64,000 bases of DNA from Ferrovibrio sp. (lineage in GTDB: Bacteria; Pseudomonadota; Alphaproteobacteria; Ferrovibrionales; Ferrovibrionaceae): positions 1 to 64,000 of the forward strand of contig NZ_JANLJJ010000079.1 in assembly GCF_029255545.1 (NCBI RefSeq), read 5' to 3'. This document shows positions 29,256-38,148 of the stretch, piece by piece. The first letter of the stretch is position 1. Each line of letters opens with the position of its first letter. The notes under the pieces were generated by a model that was not told the DNA's origin, searched no databases, and worked only from the letters and a program-made list of their open reading frames with translations. Both the position numbers and the translations under genes were made by a program.

Positions 29256-30898
29256 GTTGGCCTTCCCGTATCCCAGATTGCGGCAAACCCCCGCTCCTCG
29301 AGCCAGGCCTTGGCGTAGAGCGCCACGGGATTGCGGATGTCAGGCGCTGCGCGGGCGAAAGCTTTCCAGCCAAAAGACTGATAATGATTGCCAAAGCGGT
29401 CTATGTAGCGGGCATAGCCAATCATGCGGTCCCGCCTTTGGCGACCAAGGAGCAGGCGCGCCATGACAGAAAGCGGAATGATGAAGGCGGAAACTGGCTT
29501 GCTCCACGCGCTGATCGCGCGGGTCGGGCGACTGAACAGCCGCTCATAATCCCAGCGCACCCAAGTGTCACGATAGAGTTTCTGTCTGCGTTTGAATGCC
29601 GGCGGAACGTCGCGCCAGAAGTGGACCAGATCTGCGTCCCAGAGAGGAAGTTGCCAGCGATAACCAAGATGGTCATATACGCGCTGGCCGTTCACGATAT
29701 AGCGCGCCTGCCGTCCTTCGTATTCGAACCGTTCCCAGAGCGCGATGGCCTGTTCCTGGCCGAGGGGCTGGCTGTCTTCGGCATCGAGTTCGATGAGGGA
29801 GCGAATCCGCCCGGCGATCTGCGCCTGATTGGCTGGGGTTCTGAGGGATGTCCAGAGCGAATAGTGGCGTTCGGAAATCCGGCTGACCAGGGCGCCTGCC
29901 GAAAGTCCGAGCTGAAACAGGGGCTCAGGGATATGCCCGCCACTGATGAAATCTCCGGTTTGCCCGTTGACGATCATGGCATCGGCCGGGATTCCGGCTT
30001 GGGCGCGCAACAGTTGCAGGGGCAGGATGTCCTGGTTGTTGGGCACTGCCGAGAGGGCATCGGCATATTGCCAATAATCCCGGCGCAGACTGCTGTTGAA
30101 GAACCGGCGGGTCACGCGTCCGGGAGTCGGTACGAACCGCCATGATACGCCGAGGTGGTCGGCAATATCGCGTGCCACCATGGCATCCGCATTGCCGGCC
30201 TGCCCATATGAAAAACAATGCAGGTTACGGTAATTGCGGGCGTGTAGCTTGGCCAGGATAAGGCGTGAATCAAGGCCACCGCTCAGGGGGATAACGATTG
30301 GGGCGCCATCCGCCGCGGCAATCGTTCTGTCGATGGCCTGGTTGACGACGGCATCCAGCCTGTCCTGCAGTTCGACTTCGCTTGCTGGAAAGATATCCCC
30401 GGGCAGATACCGGAAATACCGGAGCGGCAGGCATTTCCCGTCGCTGCGGCGCCATAGCAGAGCCTGCCCCGGCTCAAGCTGTTTCAGGTTCTCATATAGG
30501 GTATGCGGTCCGGTCGAGTAGCCCGACATGGCGCATTCCAGAGCGGAGGTCATGTCAGGTCTGGCCGCGCCGGCTGCTGCCAGCGTCGCTGTGGCATCGG
30601 TTCCGACATACACCTGAGGGCCGATGGTATGAAACACCGGGAAACTGCGGCAGTGATCGACGCAGGCAAGGATATGCTCACTGGTCGCGGCGATCATGGC
30701 GAATGAGCCAGCGCAGGCATTCAACGCCTCGGACAAAACCGGCGCATTATCGAAGGTCTTCGCCAATAATCCAGCCAGCCGCTCCGCAGAACGGCGATCA
30801 CCCGCATACCAGTAGCTGACCGGCCCGAGCTGGCCGGATTTCCATTCCGGCCGATCATTCTCGACAATCCACGGAAGCCCCGATTGGGCCTGCATCAT
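29252..30898 (-). CDS. asparagine synthetase-like protein without N-terminal Cys
   Basis: PP-loop VIPLSGGLDSRLILAKLHARNY; N-terminus MMQAQSGLPW rather than MC. Confidence 0.75.
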   Translation of the reverse strand: MMQAQSGLPWIVENDRPEWKSGQLGPVSYWYAGDRRSAERLAGLLAKTFDNAPVLSEALNACAGSFAMIAATSEHILACVDHCRSFPVFHTIGPQVYVGTDATATLAAAGAARPDMTSALECAMSGYSTGPHTLYENLKQLEPGQALLWRRSDGKCLPLRYFRYLPGDIFPASEVELQDRLDAVVNQAIDRTIAAADGAPIVIPLSGGLDSRLILAKLHARNYRNLHCFSYGQAGNADAMVARDIADHLGVSWRFVPTPGRVTRRFFNSSLRRDYWQYADALSAVPNNQDILPLQLLRAQAGIPADAMIVNGQTGDFISGGHIPEPLFQLGLSAGALVSRISERHYSLWTSLRTPANQAQIAGRIRSLIELDAEDSQPLGQEQAIALWERFEYEGRQARYIVNGQRVYDHLGYRWQLPLWDADLVHFWRDVPPAFKRRQKLYRDTWVRWDYERLFSRPTRAISAWSKPVSAFIIPLSVMARLLLGRQRRDRMIGYARYIDRFGNHYQSFGWKAFARAAPDIRNPVALYAKAWLEERGFAAIWDTGRPT

Positions 30899-32532
30899 CC
30901 GATCCATTCGCAGCTCTCTGCGCCATCGAAGTAGCGGCGGGCGAACCAGTCCGGGCATTCCTGGCGTTCCCCCGCCCGCTTCGTGGCCGCAGCCAGGGCA
31001 ACGGGGTCAACCCGGAGCCGCAGCTGCTCATCAGCGCTGGCTGGGACAATTTCGATCCTGGCCAGGAGATCATCGATGGTGGTCGGATCGAATGGACGCA
31101 GCTTCGTGTCGATCAGTACGACACCGCGGCGGGAGGCCAGGGCATCGAAGAACGCCGAGCCCGCATAGTCAAAAACATATACATCGACGTCATCCCGAAG
31201 CGGGTCGAACGGCCGGCTGACAAGGGCATCGAAACATCCCTGATATATGCTGCCGGACCCAATCACTGCTTTAGGGTGCGGCTTGAACAGAATTTCGAAG
31301 CCCGCCTTCCGGAGTTCGGACATGACCTGTATCTCGAGGTCAGCAATCAGGACATCGGCGGGCTTGATGGCTGGGATGTGCGAACTGAATTCTCCCAGGA
31401 AGGAACTTGCGACGAACATGACCTTTTTTGCCTGCCGGGCAGGAAGGTCGGCGCGATCATGCATCATCGTGTAAATGTTCTGATGGCGCCGCGAGCCCAG
31501 GCCGACGCAAACCGGCGGTTGATCATGCACTCTGATGAGGCGGCCCTCTCGATGGCGTCGCGCGATGGCGTCAGCCTCACCATGGCTATGGCCAAGGTAG
31601 CGGTCGCAGAACGGAAATTCGGATAATCCCCAGTGGTCATCGTCAAAGAAGGGCCGTTCGCCACCATGGGCGCAGCGAATCACGGTTTTCCCGTGGCTCT
31701 GGTACAGGTGGCCTAACAGGCGCCCAAGCATTTTTGGGGATGTTCCAACGGCAACATCCCCAATCCGCCAAGGGAAATGCCATCGCTGCAGGTGCCAGGC
31801 ATTATGCCATGACCGATTGAGCCATGCTTGTGCAAAGAGGTCGGCTGCGTGCCGCACCTTCTCAGCCAGACCGGGCGCAAGATCAACATGCCGCTCCAGC
31901 AGATCCTGGAAAATGGTCGTCAATGCATCCGCGATGTCACGCATTACCCGCGGAATTGGCCCCAGCGACGGCCAATCGACCAGATACGGATTGAAATTGA
32001 TCGATTGGCGTCCGCAGCCAGACAGAAAATTCTCGATCAGGCCGCCACGGGCAAGCGCGTCGCAGCGGCCCGATCGCGGCGTCGCAATCATAATAAGGTC
32101 GCGTTTGAGGGCGCGCAGCCTGTCCTTGGCCGACAGCGAGAAGCTGAGGCCTGGCTCGCCATCCGGTATGATGTCGGTATAGGTTTCGGCCAGCCTTGGC
32201 GTGTCCGACTGAAGGTAGGCGAGAATCGGATTTCCCGCCGGATCGAAAAGCGCGCTTCCGCCGGCTTGGCGGATATTCGTCAGATCTATCGCGGCGCGGC
32301 CGAGGCGGGCCATGCACAGGTAGATATCGAACAGGCAACTGATTGCAGCGACATAATCCAGCCCTCCGCTGCCCGCCATGCCGCGGATGTATGCGGTCAG
32401 GCCGCGGGGCAGATCATAGGACAGAATTTCGTATTGTTTCTGCCCGGTCGGCCAACGGAGTATGCGCGCACCGCTCCTGGCCATTGCATCGTAAGAGGCA
32501 ATGTCAAGCGCAAATGTATTGAATTGGTTCAT
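30895..32532 (-). CDS. putative surface-carbohydrate biosynthesis protein (GT-B/CDP-glycerol glycerophosphotransferase-like C-terminus)
   Basis: GFEILFKPHPKAVIG...VYVFDYAGSAFFDALASRRGVVLIDTKLRPFDP. Confidence 0.5.
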   Translation of the reverse strand: MNQFNTFALDIASYDAMARSGARILRWPTGQKQYEILSYDLPRGLTAYIRGMAGSGGLDYVAAISCLFDIYLCMARLGRAAIDLTNIRQAGGSALFDPAGNPILAYLQSDTPRLAETYTDIIPDGEPGLSFSLSAKDRLRALKRDLIMIATPRSGRCDALARGGLIENFLSGCGRQSINFNPYLVDWPSLGPIPRVMRDIADALTTIFQDLLERHVDLAPGLAEKVRHAADLFAQAWLNRSWHNAWHLQRWHFPWRIGDVAVGTSPKMLGRLLGHLYQSHGKTVIRCAHGGERPFFDDDHWGLSEFPFCDRYLGHSHGEADAIARRHREGRLIRVHDQPPVCVGLGSRRHQNIYTMMHDRADLPARQAKKVMFVASSFLGEFSSHIPAIKPADVLIADLEIQVMSELRKAGFEILFKPHPKAVIGSGSIYQGCFDALVSRPFDPLRDDVDVYVFDYAGSAFFDALASRRGVVLIDTKLRPFDPTTIDDLLARIEIVPASADEQLRLRVDPVALAAATKRAGERQECPDWFARRYFDGAESCEWIG

Positions 32533-32540
32533 GAAGCTGC

Positions 32541-34325
32541 TTACAAGCGCTGCGCTTCGACCAGGGCGTGGAAGCGGGAATTCTTGTTGCCGATCAGCGC
32601 GTCATAGGTGCCCTGTTCGACGATTTCACCCTTTGCCAGCACAATAATGTAATCGCAGTGCCGGATCGTGGAGAGCCTGTGGGCGATGATGGCAATTGTT
32701 CTTTCGCCCTGCATCTGTTCGATGGATTCCCGAATGATCTGTTCGGATTCGCTGTCGAGCGCGCTGGTGGCTTCATCCAGGATCATCAGCCGCGGGTTGC
32801 GGAACAGTTCCCGGGCAATGGCGATCCTCTGCTTCTGGCCCCCGGAAAGATTGACGCCTCTTTCGCCAAGCAATGCGCTGAACTGATTGGGAAGCTTCAG
32901 GATGAAATCGAGGCAGTGGGCTCTGCGGGCGGCCTCGTTGATGCGATGGCGTATTTCGGCATCGTCGCTATTTGACGCAAACAGCGTGATGTTCTCTGCG
33001 ACCGTGCCATTGAATATGACCGGATCCTGGGTAACAAAGCCGATTTTTTCGCGTAAATCCTGCTTATCGATAACGCCGAAATCCACGCCGTCGGCGGAGA
33101 TACTGCCCGCGGTAGGAGTAATAACGCCAGCCAGGAGCAGAATCAGCGTGCTTTTCCCTCCGCCGGACTCGCCAACGATACCGAGGGTGCTGTTTGCAGG
33201 GATTCGCAGGTTTATCCCGGAAAGGGCCGGAATTTTGCCGTCATAGCTGAACGACACGTTGTCGAAGACTATCTCCTTGTCCAGCGCGACAGTACGACTG
33301 CCGTCGGCAGCTTCACGATTCTGGGCCAGCTTGCCGCCTTCCGTGGTCACGGTGATGACCCCGCCAACGCTTTCGTTGTATCGCTGGATTTCCTGCTGCA
33401 CGCCCATGATGCGGGTGAAGGCGCGATAGCACAGCAGAGCCAGAACGACGATTTCGCCGATCGGCCGGCCCTCGACAACGGTCTGGATATATATTAGCGC
33501 GGCCAAAAGGACGATCGCCATGGGCTCCACGGCGGACTGCAGCATTGATGACATGATGGCCATGTGGTTCTTCAGCCTGATGTAACGCCGCAGCAGGGAG
33601 ACAATATGGTCGCGCATCATCCGCATCGAGCCGGATGCACGGAGGTAGAGAAAGCTGTGCATACTCTGGATTAGTGCAGATTGAGCGTCAGCATAGATAT
33701 GGGACATATCAATCGACGTCGATCTGGTCTTGGTGACAAGCACTCTGAGAAACCTGACCATGATCAGTCCGGCAATGACGATGCTGATCGTCACATCGAC
33801 GCGGAGCGTTGCCGCCGCGGCCAAATGCATGGCTACGGCGATGATGGCTGCGGCAACGGATACCATCTTCGAGATTGACCGGCCGAATCTCTCAACCTCG
33901 CTGAATATCAGATTGTTCAAGGTGCCGCTGCGCAGCTTCGTGTAGTAAAGATACGATGCCGATGAATAAGCCCCGATCAGCTGTTCTTGGTGGCGAAGGA
34001 TCAGGCCGGATATGATTTTTTCTCCGGCATAGAGTCGGGTGAAAACGATGGCGCCTTTGAGCAGGAATATGAGGACCATGAGGATCAGGAGATTCCCAAG
34101 ATTGATCTCCAGGTTGACCGCGCGCAGGGAGTCGAAGACAAAAACGGTCAGTTCGCTGGTTTGCGATCCGATGTTGCTGTATTCCAAAATCGGCAGAAGC
34201 ATTGCGATGCCAATGACTTCCGTAAAGCTGGCAAGGAAGACAATTCCAAGCAGCAGGATCAGGCTGTGGCCGGCCTGGGAGTACAGGGCCTTCAGGTTGG
34301 CCAGTTTCTTTCGGATGTTGCGCAT
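32541..34325 (-). CDS. ABC transporter, fused permease/ATPase (MsbA/PglK-like glycolipid exporter)
   Basis: N-terminal TM domain; GESGGGKSTLILLLAG, LSGGQKQRIAIARELF, LMILDEATSALD. Confidence 0.9.
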   Translation of the reverse strand: MRNIRKKLANLKALYSQAGHSLILLLGIVFLASFTEVIGIAMLLPILEYSNIGSQTSELTVFVFDSLRAVNLEINLGNLLILMVLIFLLKGAIVFTRLYAGEKIISGLILRHQEQLIGAYSSASYLYYTKLRSGTLNNLIFSEVERFGRSISKMVSVAAAIIAVAMHLAAAATLRVDVTISIVIAGLIMVRFLRVLVTKTRSTSIDMSHIYADAQSALIQSMHSFLYLRASGSMRMMRDHIVSLLRRYIRLKNHMAIMSSMLQSAVEPMAIVLLAALIYIQTVVEGRPIGEIVVLALLCYRAFTRIMGVQQEIQRYNESVGGVITVTTEGGKLAQNREAADGSRTVALDKEIVFDNVSFSYDGKIPALSGINLRIPANSTLGIVGESGGGKSTLILLLAGVITPTAGSISADGVDFGVIDKQDLREKIGFVTQDPVIFNGTVAENITLFASNSDDAEIRHRINEAARRAHCLDFILKLPNQFSALLGERGVNLSGGQKQRIAIARELFRNPRLMILDEATSALDSESEQIIRESIEQMQGERTIAIIAHRLSTIRHCDYIIVLAKGEIVEQGTYDALIGNKNSRFHALVEAQRL

Positions 34326-34328
34326 GAT

Positions 34329-35372
34329 CTACTCGGGCAGCGATGTGTTCGGGGATTTGCGGTGCATTGCAGCTCCAAGAGCATCCCGCAGATAACTCAG
34401 CTGGCCACGCAGTACGGCTACCGGGTTGTCGGCGAAGTCCAGAATGGTAAGGGCGAGGCTTGGTCTGAGGCGCGACAGCCATTTCAGACCAGTCATATAC
34501 GCGATGAGCAGGGCAGGTGCCCCCGACCTGTGGCTGGACAGTGCCGGTCGCACATCAAGGCCAAGCTGTGCGGCGAGCGGAAACAGCAGTGTGGTGATTG
34601 CCTGTTCCTCGGCTTCCGAAAGAAGCGGTACGATGGCTCCGTTCGGCAGGCGGTAGCCGGTCGCATGCTTGCTATACAAAAGATCAGGTGTCTTTATCGT
34701 GTTGGCCGGCCGGTGAAGCGGCACGCCGAAAACCGCGCATTCGCCAGCATTGTCCAGGACGTCAGGCAGAGCCAGTACCGCCACGTCGGCAGGATGCCTC
34801 CTGCGAAGATCAATGGCAACTTGCGCAGACAGGGCCCAGAGCAGGAAAGCCCGCCGGAATCTCTTCCGGGAATGCCGGTAGGACGAATCCTGGCGCCAGT
34901 ATATCTGGGCCGCAATCGCTTCTAGCGGATCACGGAATACCAAAAGCAACTGCAGTCCCGGAATCAGGCGGCGCAGGGCATGAAACCGGAATTCCGGATG
35001 CACGTCGAAGGCGATCCATGCGGTCGCCCCCTGGGCTGCGGCCATTGCATCGATGGCTCGTCCATAGGCTGTGACCGGATGATCGTCCTGCTTTATGCCG
35101 GCATTGTTCAGCAGTGTTTCAAGAGCAACGGGACTGTAGGTGAGTGCCGATTCCGTGACGAGCCTGTCATCGTCCTGATAGCGCAGGCGGGAAAGGAAAT
35201 GGGCAACCGTGTCGCGGCAGGGGCGGAGCCGGTTCAGCAGGGGCCTGCGCAGCATCGCCGGGAAAAGCGCGTCGACACCGAGGTAAAAGCAATCCTGGTT
35301 CTGCGTGCCAAGGAGACGGGCCGTTGTCGTTTTGCCGCAGCGGGCAGGACCGCCAACTAGAATACGCTTCAT
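34329..35372 (-). CDS. P-loop protein, putative sulfotransferase/kinase-like
   Basis: MKRILVGGPARCGKTTTARLLG; LLLVFRDPLEAIAAQIYW resembles sulfotransferase 3'-PB motif. Confidence 0.5.
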   Translation of the reverse strand: MKRILVGGPARCGKTTTARLLGTQNQDCFYLGVDALFPAMLRRPLLNRLRPCRDTVAHFLSRLRYQDDDRLVTESALTYSPVALETLLNNAGIKQDDHPVTAYGRAIDAMAAAQGATAWIAFDVHPEFRFHALRRLIPGLQLLLVFRDPLEAIAAQIYWRQDSSYRHSRKRFRRAFLLWALSAQVAIDLRRRHPADVAVLALPDVLDNAGECAVFGVPLHRPANTIKTPDLLYSKHATGYRLPNGAIVPLLSEAEEQAITTLLFPLAAQLGLDVRPALSSHRSGAPALLIAYMTGLKWLSRLRPSLALTILDFADNPVAVLRGQLSYLRDALGAAMHRKSPNTSLPE

Positions 35373-35403
35373 TACTGTGAACTGGGGAAGGGTTCTGGGT
35401 GGA

Positions 35404-36225
35404 TCAGGGTTGTGAACTGGTCAGTTTCAGGCCAGCCCCTTCGAGTTGGCCGGAGAGTTCTTCCGGAATCTGGCGAAGGTAGGTTGGCCGCGAGAGGTAA
35501 TAGGCATGATGATTGTAGGCGTGGATATTATCGAGGCTGAAGGACAGGTATGCCGCGTATTTCGGCATTGCGCCTGCCACTACGCCCCCGGCGTGAAGTA
35601 CGCGCTGATCGAAGATCAGGCAATCACCTGGTTTGTGGCGGATGGTCGTCTTGGGCATCGATATCGCCCATTGCGGCAATGAATTGGTGTCCAGAAACCG
35701 TCGCCAGCGAGTACGCAATTCATTCCAGAACCGGACTTCCATGCGATTAAGCCAGGATTCATGCCGATGCGTGCCGGGCAGGATGACCAGGGACGATCCG
35801 CTGTTGTCGTAGTCGGAAAGATAGATCGCGACGCGGACCACCTTGTAGGCGCTCTTGCTTTCGTCCCAGTCCGGGCCCACGCCGAAGTCGCGGTAGGCGG
35901 AGTCGCGATGATATTTTCCTGCGCCAAGATTTATGTGAAGATCAGAGTGCTGGGTATAACGAATGTCGCCTCCGAGCAATCCTCGGATCGTTTCGAGAAG
36001 TTTCGTATTGAAAATCAGTGGCCAGAAATCCGGGATTTTGGTGATGCCGTCGGGCAGGGTATAGGTTTTGGAATCTATGTCGCGGTTGCTTAGCTCTCGC
36101 TCGGGCAGGCCGAATGCCCGATTAATCCGCATCCTGTATTGCTGCGCCTCGTCAGCGGACAGCAGGCCTGGAAGATAGTGATATCCGCTCTTCTCGAATT
36201 TTTCCCGTTCTTCTGGCATGATCAT
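35404..36225 (-). CDS. phytanoyl-CoA dioxygenase (PhyH)-like 2OG-Fe(II) oxygenase
   Basis: YHYLPGLLSADEAQQYR; RVAIYLSDYDNSGSSLVILPGTHRHE; HKPGDCLIFDQRVLHAGG. Confidence 0.8.
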   Translation of the reverse strand: MIMPEEREKFEKSGYHYLPGLLSADEAQQYRMRINRAFGLPERELSNRDIDSKTYTLPDGITKIPDFWPLIFNTKLLETIRGLLGGDIRYTQHSDLHINLGAGKYHRDSAYRDFGVGPDWDESKSAYKVVRVAIYLSDYDNSGSSLVILPGTHRHESWLNRMEVRFWNELRTRWRRFLDTNSLPQWAISMPKTTIRHKPGDCLIFDQRVLHAGGVVAGAMPKYAAYLSFSLDNIHAYNHHAYYLSRPTYLRQIPEELSGQLEGAGLKLTSSQP

Positions 36226-36797
36226 GTCAAAGGCTCGCCCGGTTCTGTTGCTGCGGTGTAGTGCCTGGGTTCAAACGGCAGGACAAGCTCCCGGATTATT
36301 CGCGCCGGGACGCCGCCGACAATCGAGTTTGATGGGATCTGACCACTTACCACCGAGCCGGCGGCGACGATGACATTGTCGCCAATGCTGGCGCCAGGCG
36401 TGACGACAACGCCAGCGCCAAGCCATACATTGCTGCCGATCGTGATCGGTTGGGTTTCCGTATTGCCGTAAAATATCTCGCCCACATGATTCCCTGTCAG
36501 GATCATGCTGCCTGGCCCGATGACAACGTCACTTCCCATGGTCACCCGGCCGGAAGCAAAGATCATGCTGCCGTGATTGATCATGATGTTGCTGCCCAGC
36601 AAAAGGCGCTCTGGATGGGTGATCGTGATGTTGGGGCGAAGTACGATATTCTTGCCGTGTAGCCCTATCTGCGACATCAGGTATGCGCGGCGTGCGACAT
36701 CGATGGCATTCGCCAGTCGCAGCAGCAGGCGCTGGCTCAGACGCAGACGGGAAGGTAACCCGCTACGCGTCATCATAATCCGACCCTGGTCATGCAA
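36222..36797 (-). CDS. left-handed beta-helix acyltransferase (hexapeptide)
   Basis: PITIGSNVWLGAGVVVTPGASIGDNVIVAAGSVVSGQIPSNSIVGGVPARIIRE. Confidence 0.88.
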   Translation of the reverse strand: MHDQGRIMMTRSGLPSRLRLSQRLLLRLANAIDVARRAYLMSQIGLHGKNIVLRPNITITHPERLLLGSNIMINHGSMIFASGRVTMGSDVVIGPGSMILTGNHVGEIFYGNTETQPITIGSNVWLGAGVVVTPGASIGDNVIVAAGSVVSGQIPSNSIVGGVPARIIRELVLPFEPRHYTAATEPGEPLT

Positions 36798-36823
36798 GTG
36801 AAGTCCGCACCTTCATATCCCCG

Positions 36824-38050
36824 TCAGGCGGCACGTTTTGTCAGCTCTTCGATCTTCTCCGCGTAATTACCGTTGCTGCGGAGGATGCTGACCATGTCGT
36901 CGGCAACCGACTGGTAGAAATCTCGGCTTTCATCCGGAGCCATGTAGACGGCATGCTGCAACACGGCGTTGACAATCTCGTCCAGCCTCTTGTCCGGGCG
37001 GAAACAGGTGTCGCATGGCGGGTATGCCGAGAGGTCACCAGACTCGTGAGCCTTCTGAAGGGCGTGCAGCCCTTCGCTCTCCTGCAATTCCCGGTAAGTT
37101 GAATCCTTGATGTTTCCGATAATCAACTCGCCATGATAGTCACGGCAGCAGGCCGAAACGGTCCCGTCGATATTGACCCAGAGTGGATCGCCTTTGGGCC
37201 GCCAGCACATGAGATTGCGATGGGTATGGTTGGGGAACGGGTTGACGCTTTCGAAGTAGGTGTTGTCCGGTGCCAGGCCGGTGATGACGCCAAAACTGAT
37301 GTCCAGGGCCGGATAAGGTACATACTTGCGGAAAGTTTCGATGAATAGTCCGACTTCATGCAGATTGTCCTTGGACAAGGTGCAGTGAATCTTGACGGTC
37401 ATGCCTTTCGGGCGCAGGCGCTGGTTGCTGATTTCAAGCTGCTCGAGCAGCGTTTCGAATTTTCCGCCAATGCGGATACGCTCGTATGTTTCCTTGGTGG
37501 CGCCATCGACCGAGAATGCGATGGAGGGACAGATGTCCATGTATTCAAGCAGGGTGTCGACGTGGCGGTCGAGCAGGAGGCCATTTGTGCAAATCGAGGT
37601 GGTTACGCCATAGCGACGCAGCTCGGCAAAGATTTCAGGCAGGCGGGGATTGGCAAGCGGGTCGCCGAGCGTGTGGAGGGCGACGTTATTGATGCCGTCA
37701 GAAACCAGCTTCTCCAGCGTCTCTTTAAAAAGATCGATTTCCATGCGGCCGCGCTTCCTTGTAGCGGACATGGTCTGGCACATGGCGCAATTCAGGTTGC
37801 ATGTGTTGTTGATCTCGATGATCGCATGGCGCGACTGCTTGGGGTACGCGTTGTAATCACGCGGGCGAATCTTGTCGTATGGATTGTTCTCAAGGTCATC
37901 GACAAGCCGGACGACCTTGGAGATGCGCGTATTCCAGAAGTCGTCACCATACTGACTCGCCATCTTCCAGTCGCGATACCTTCCGAGCAGGAAGGGCGCG
38001 CTCTGCTTGATGAATTTCTTCTGCTTCGCGTTCAGAGCAATCATTGACAC
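36824..38050 (-). CDS. radical SAM/SPASM domain protein
   Basis: CNLNCAMCQT (CxxxCxxC) and SPASM-like CWRP...GTVSACCRDYHGELIIGNI...PPCDTCFRPD. Confidence 0.9.
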   Translation of the reverse strand: MSMIALNAKQKKFIKQSAPFLLGRYRDWKMASQYGDDFWNTRISKVVRLVDDLENNPYDKIRPRDYNAYPKQSRHAIIEINNTCNLNCAMCQTMSATRKRGRMEIDLFKETLEKLVSDGINNVALHTLGDPLANPRLPEIFAELRRYGVTTSICTNGLLLDRHVDTLLEYMDICPSIAFSVDGATKETYERIRIGGKFETLLEQLEISNQRLRPKGMTVKIHCTLSKDNLHEVGLFIETFRKYVPYPALDISFGVITGLAPDNTYFESVNPFPNHTHRNLMCWRPKGDPLWVNIDGTVSACCRDYHGELIIGNIKDSTYRELQESEGLHALQKAHESGDLSAYPPCDTCFRPDKRLDEIVNAVLQHAVYMAPDESRDFYQSVADDMVSILRSNGNYAEKIEELTKRAA

Positions 38051-38148
38051 TTCATCCTGATCTTGCGGTCTGTGTGCGCGCAGAACGCCATCTGGCGAAT
38101 CCTGCTGCCACCAATATAATTACGCCCGCCTGCTCGGCACAGTGGCGT

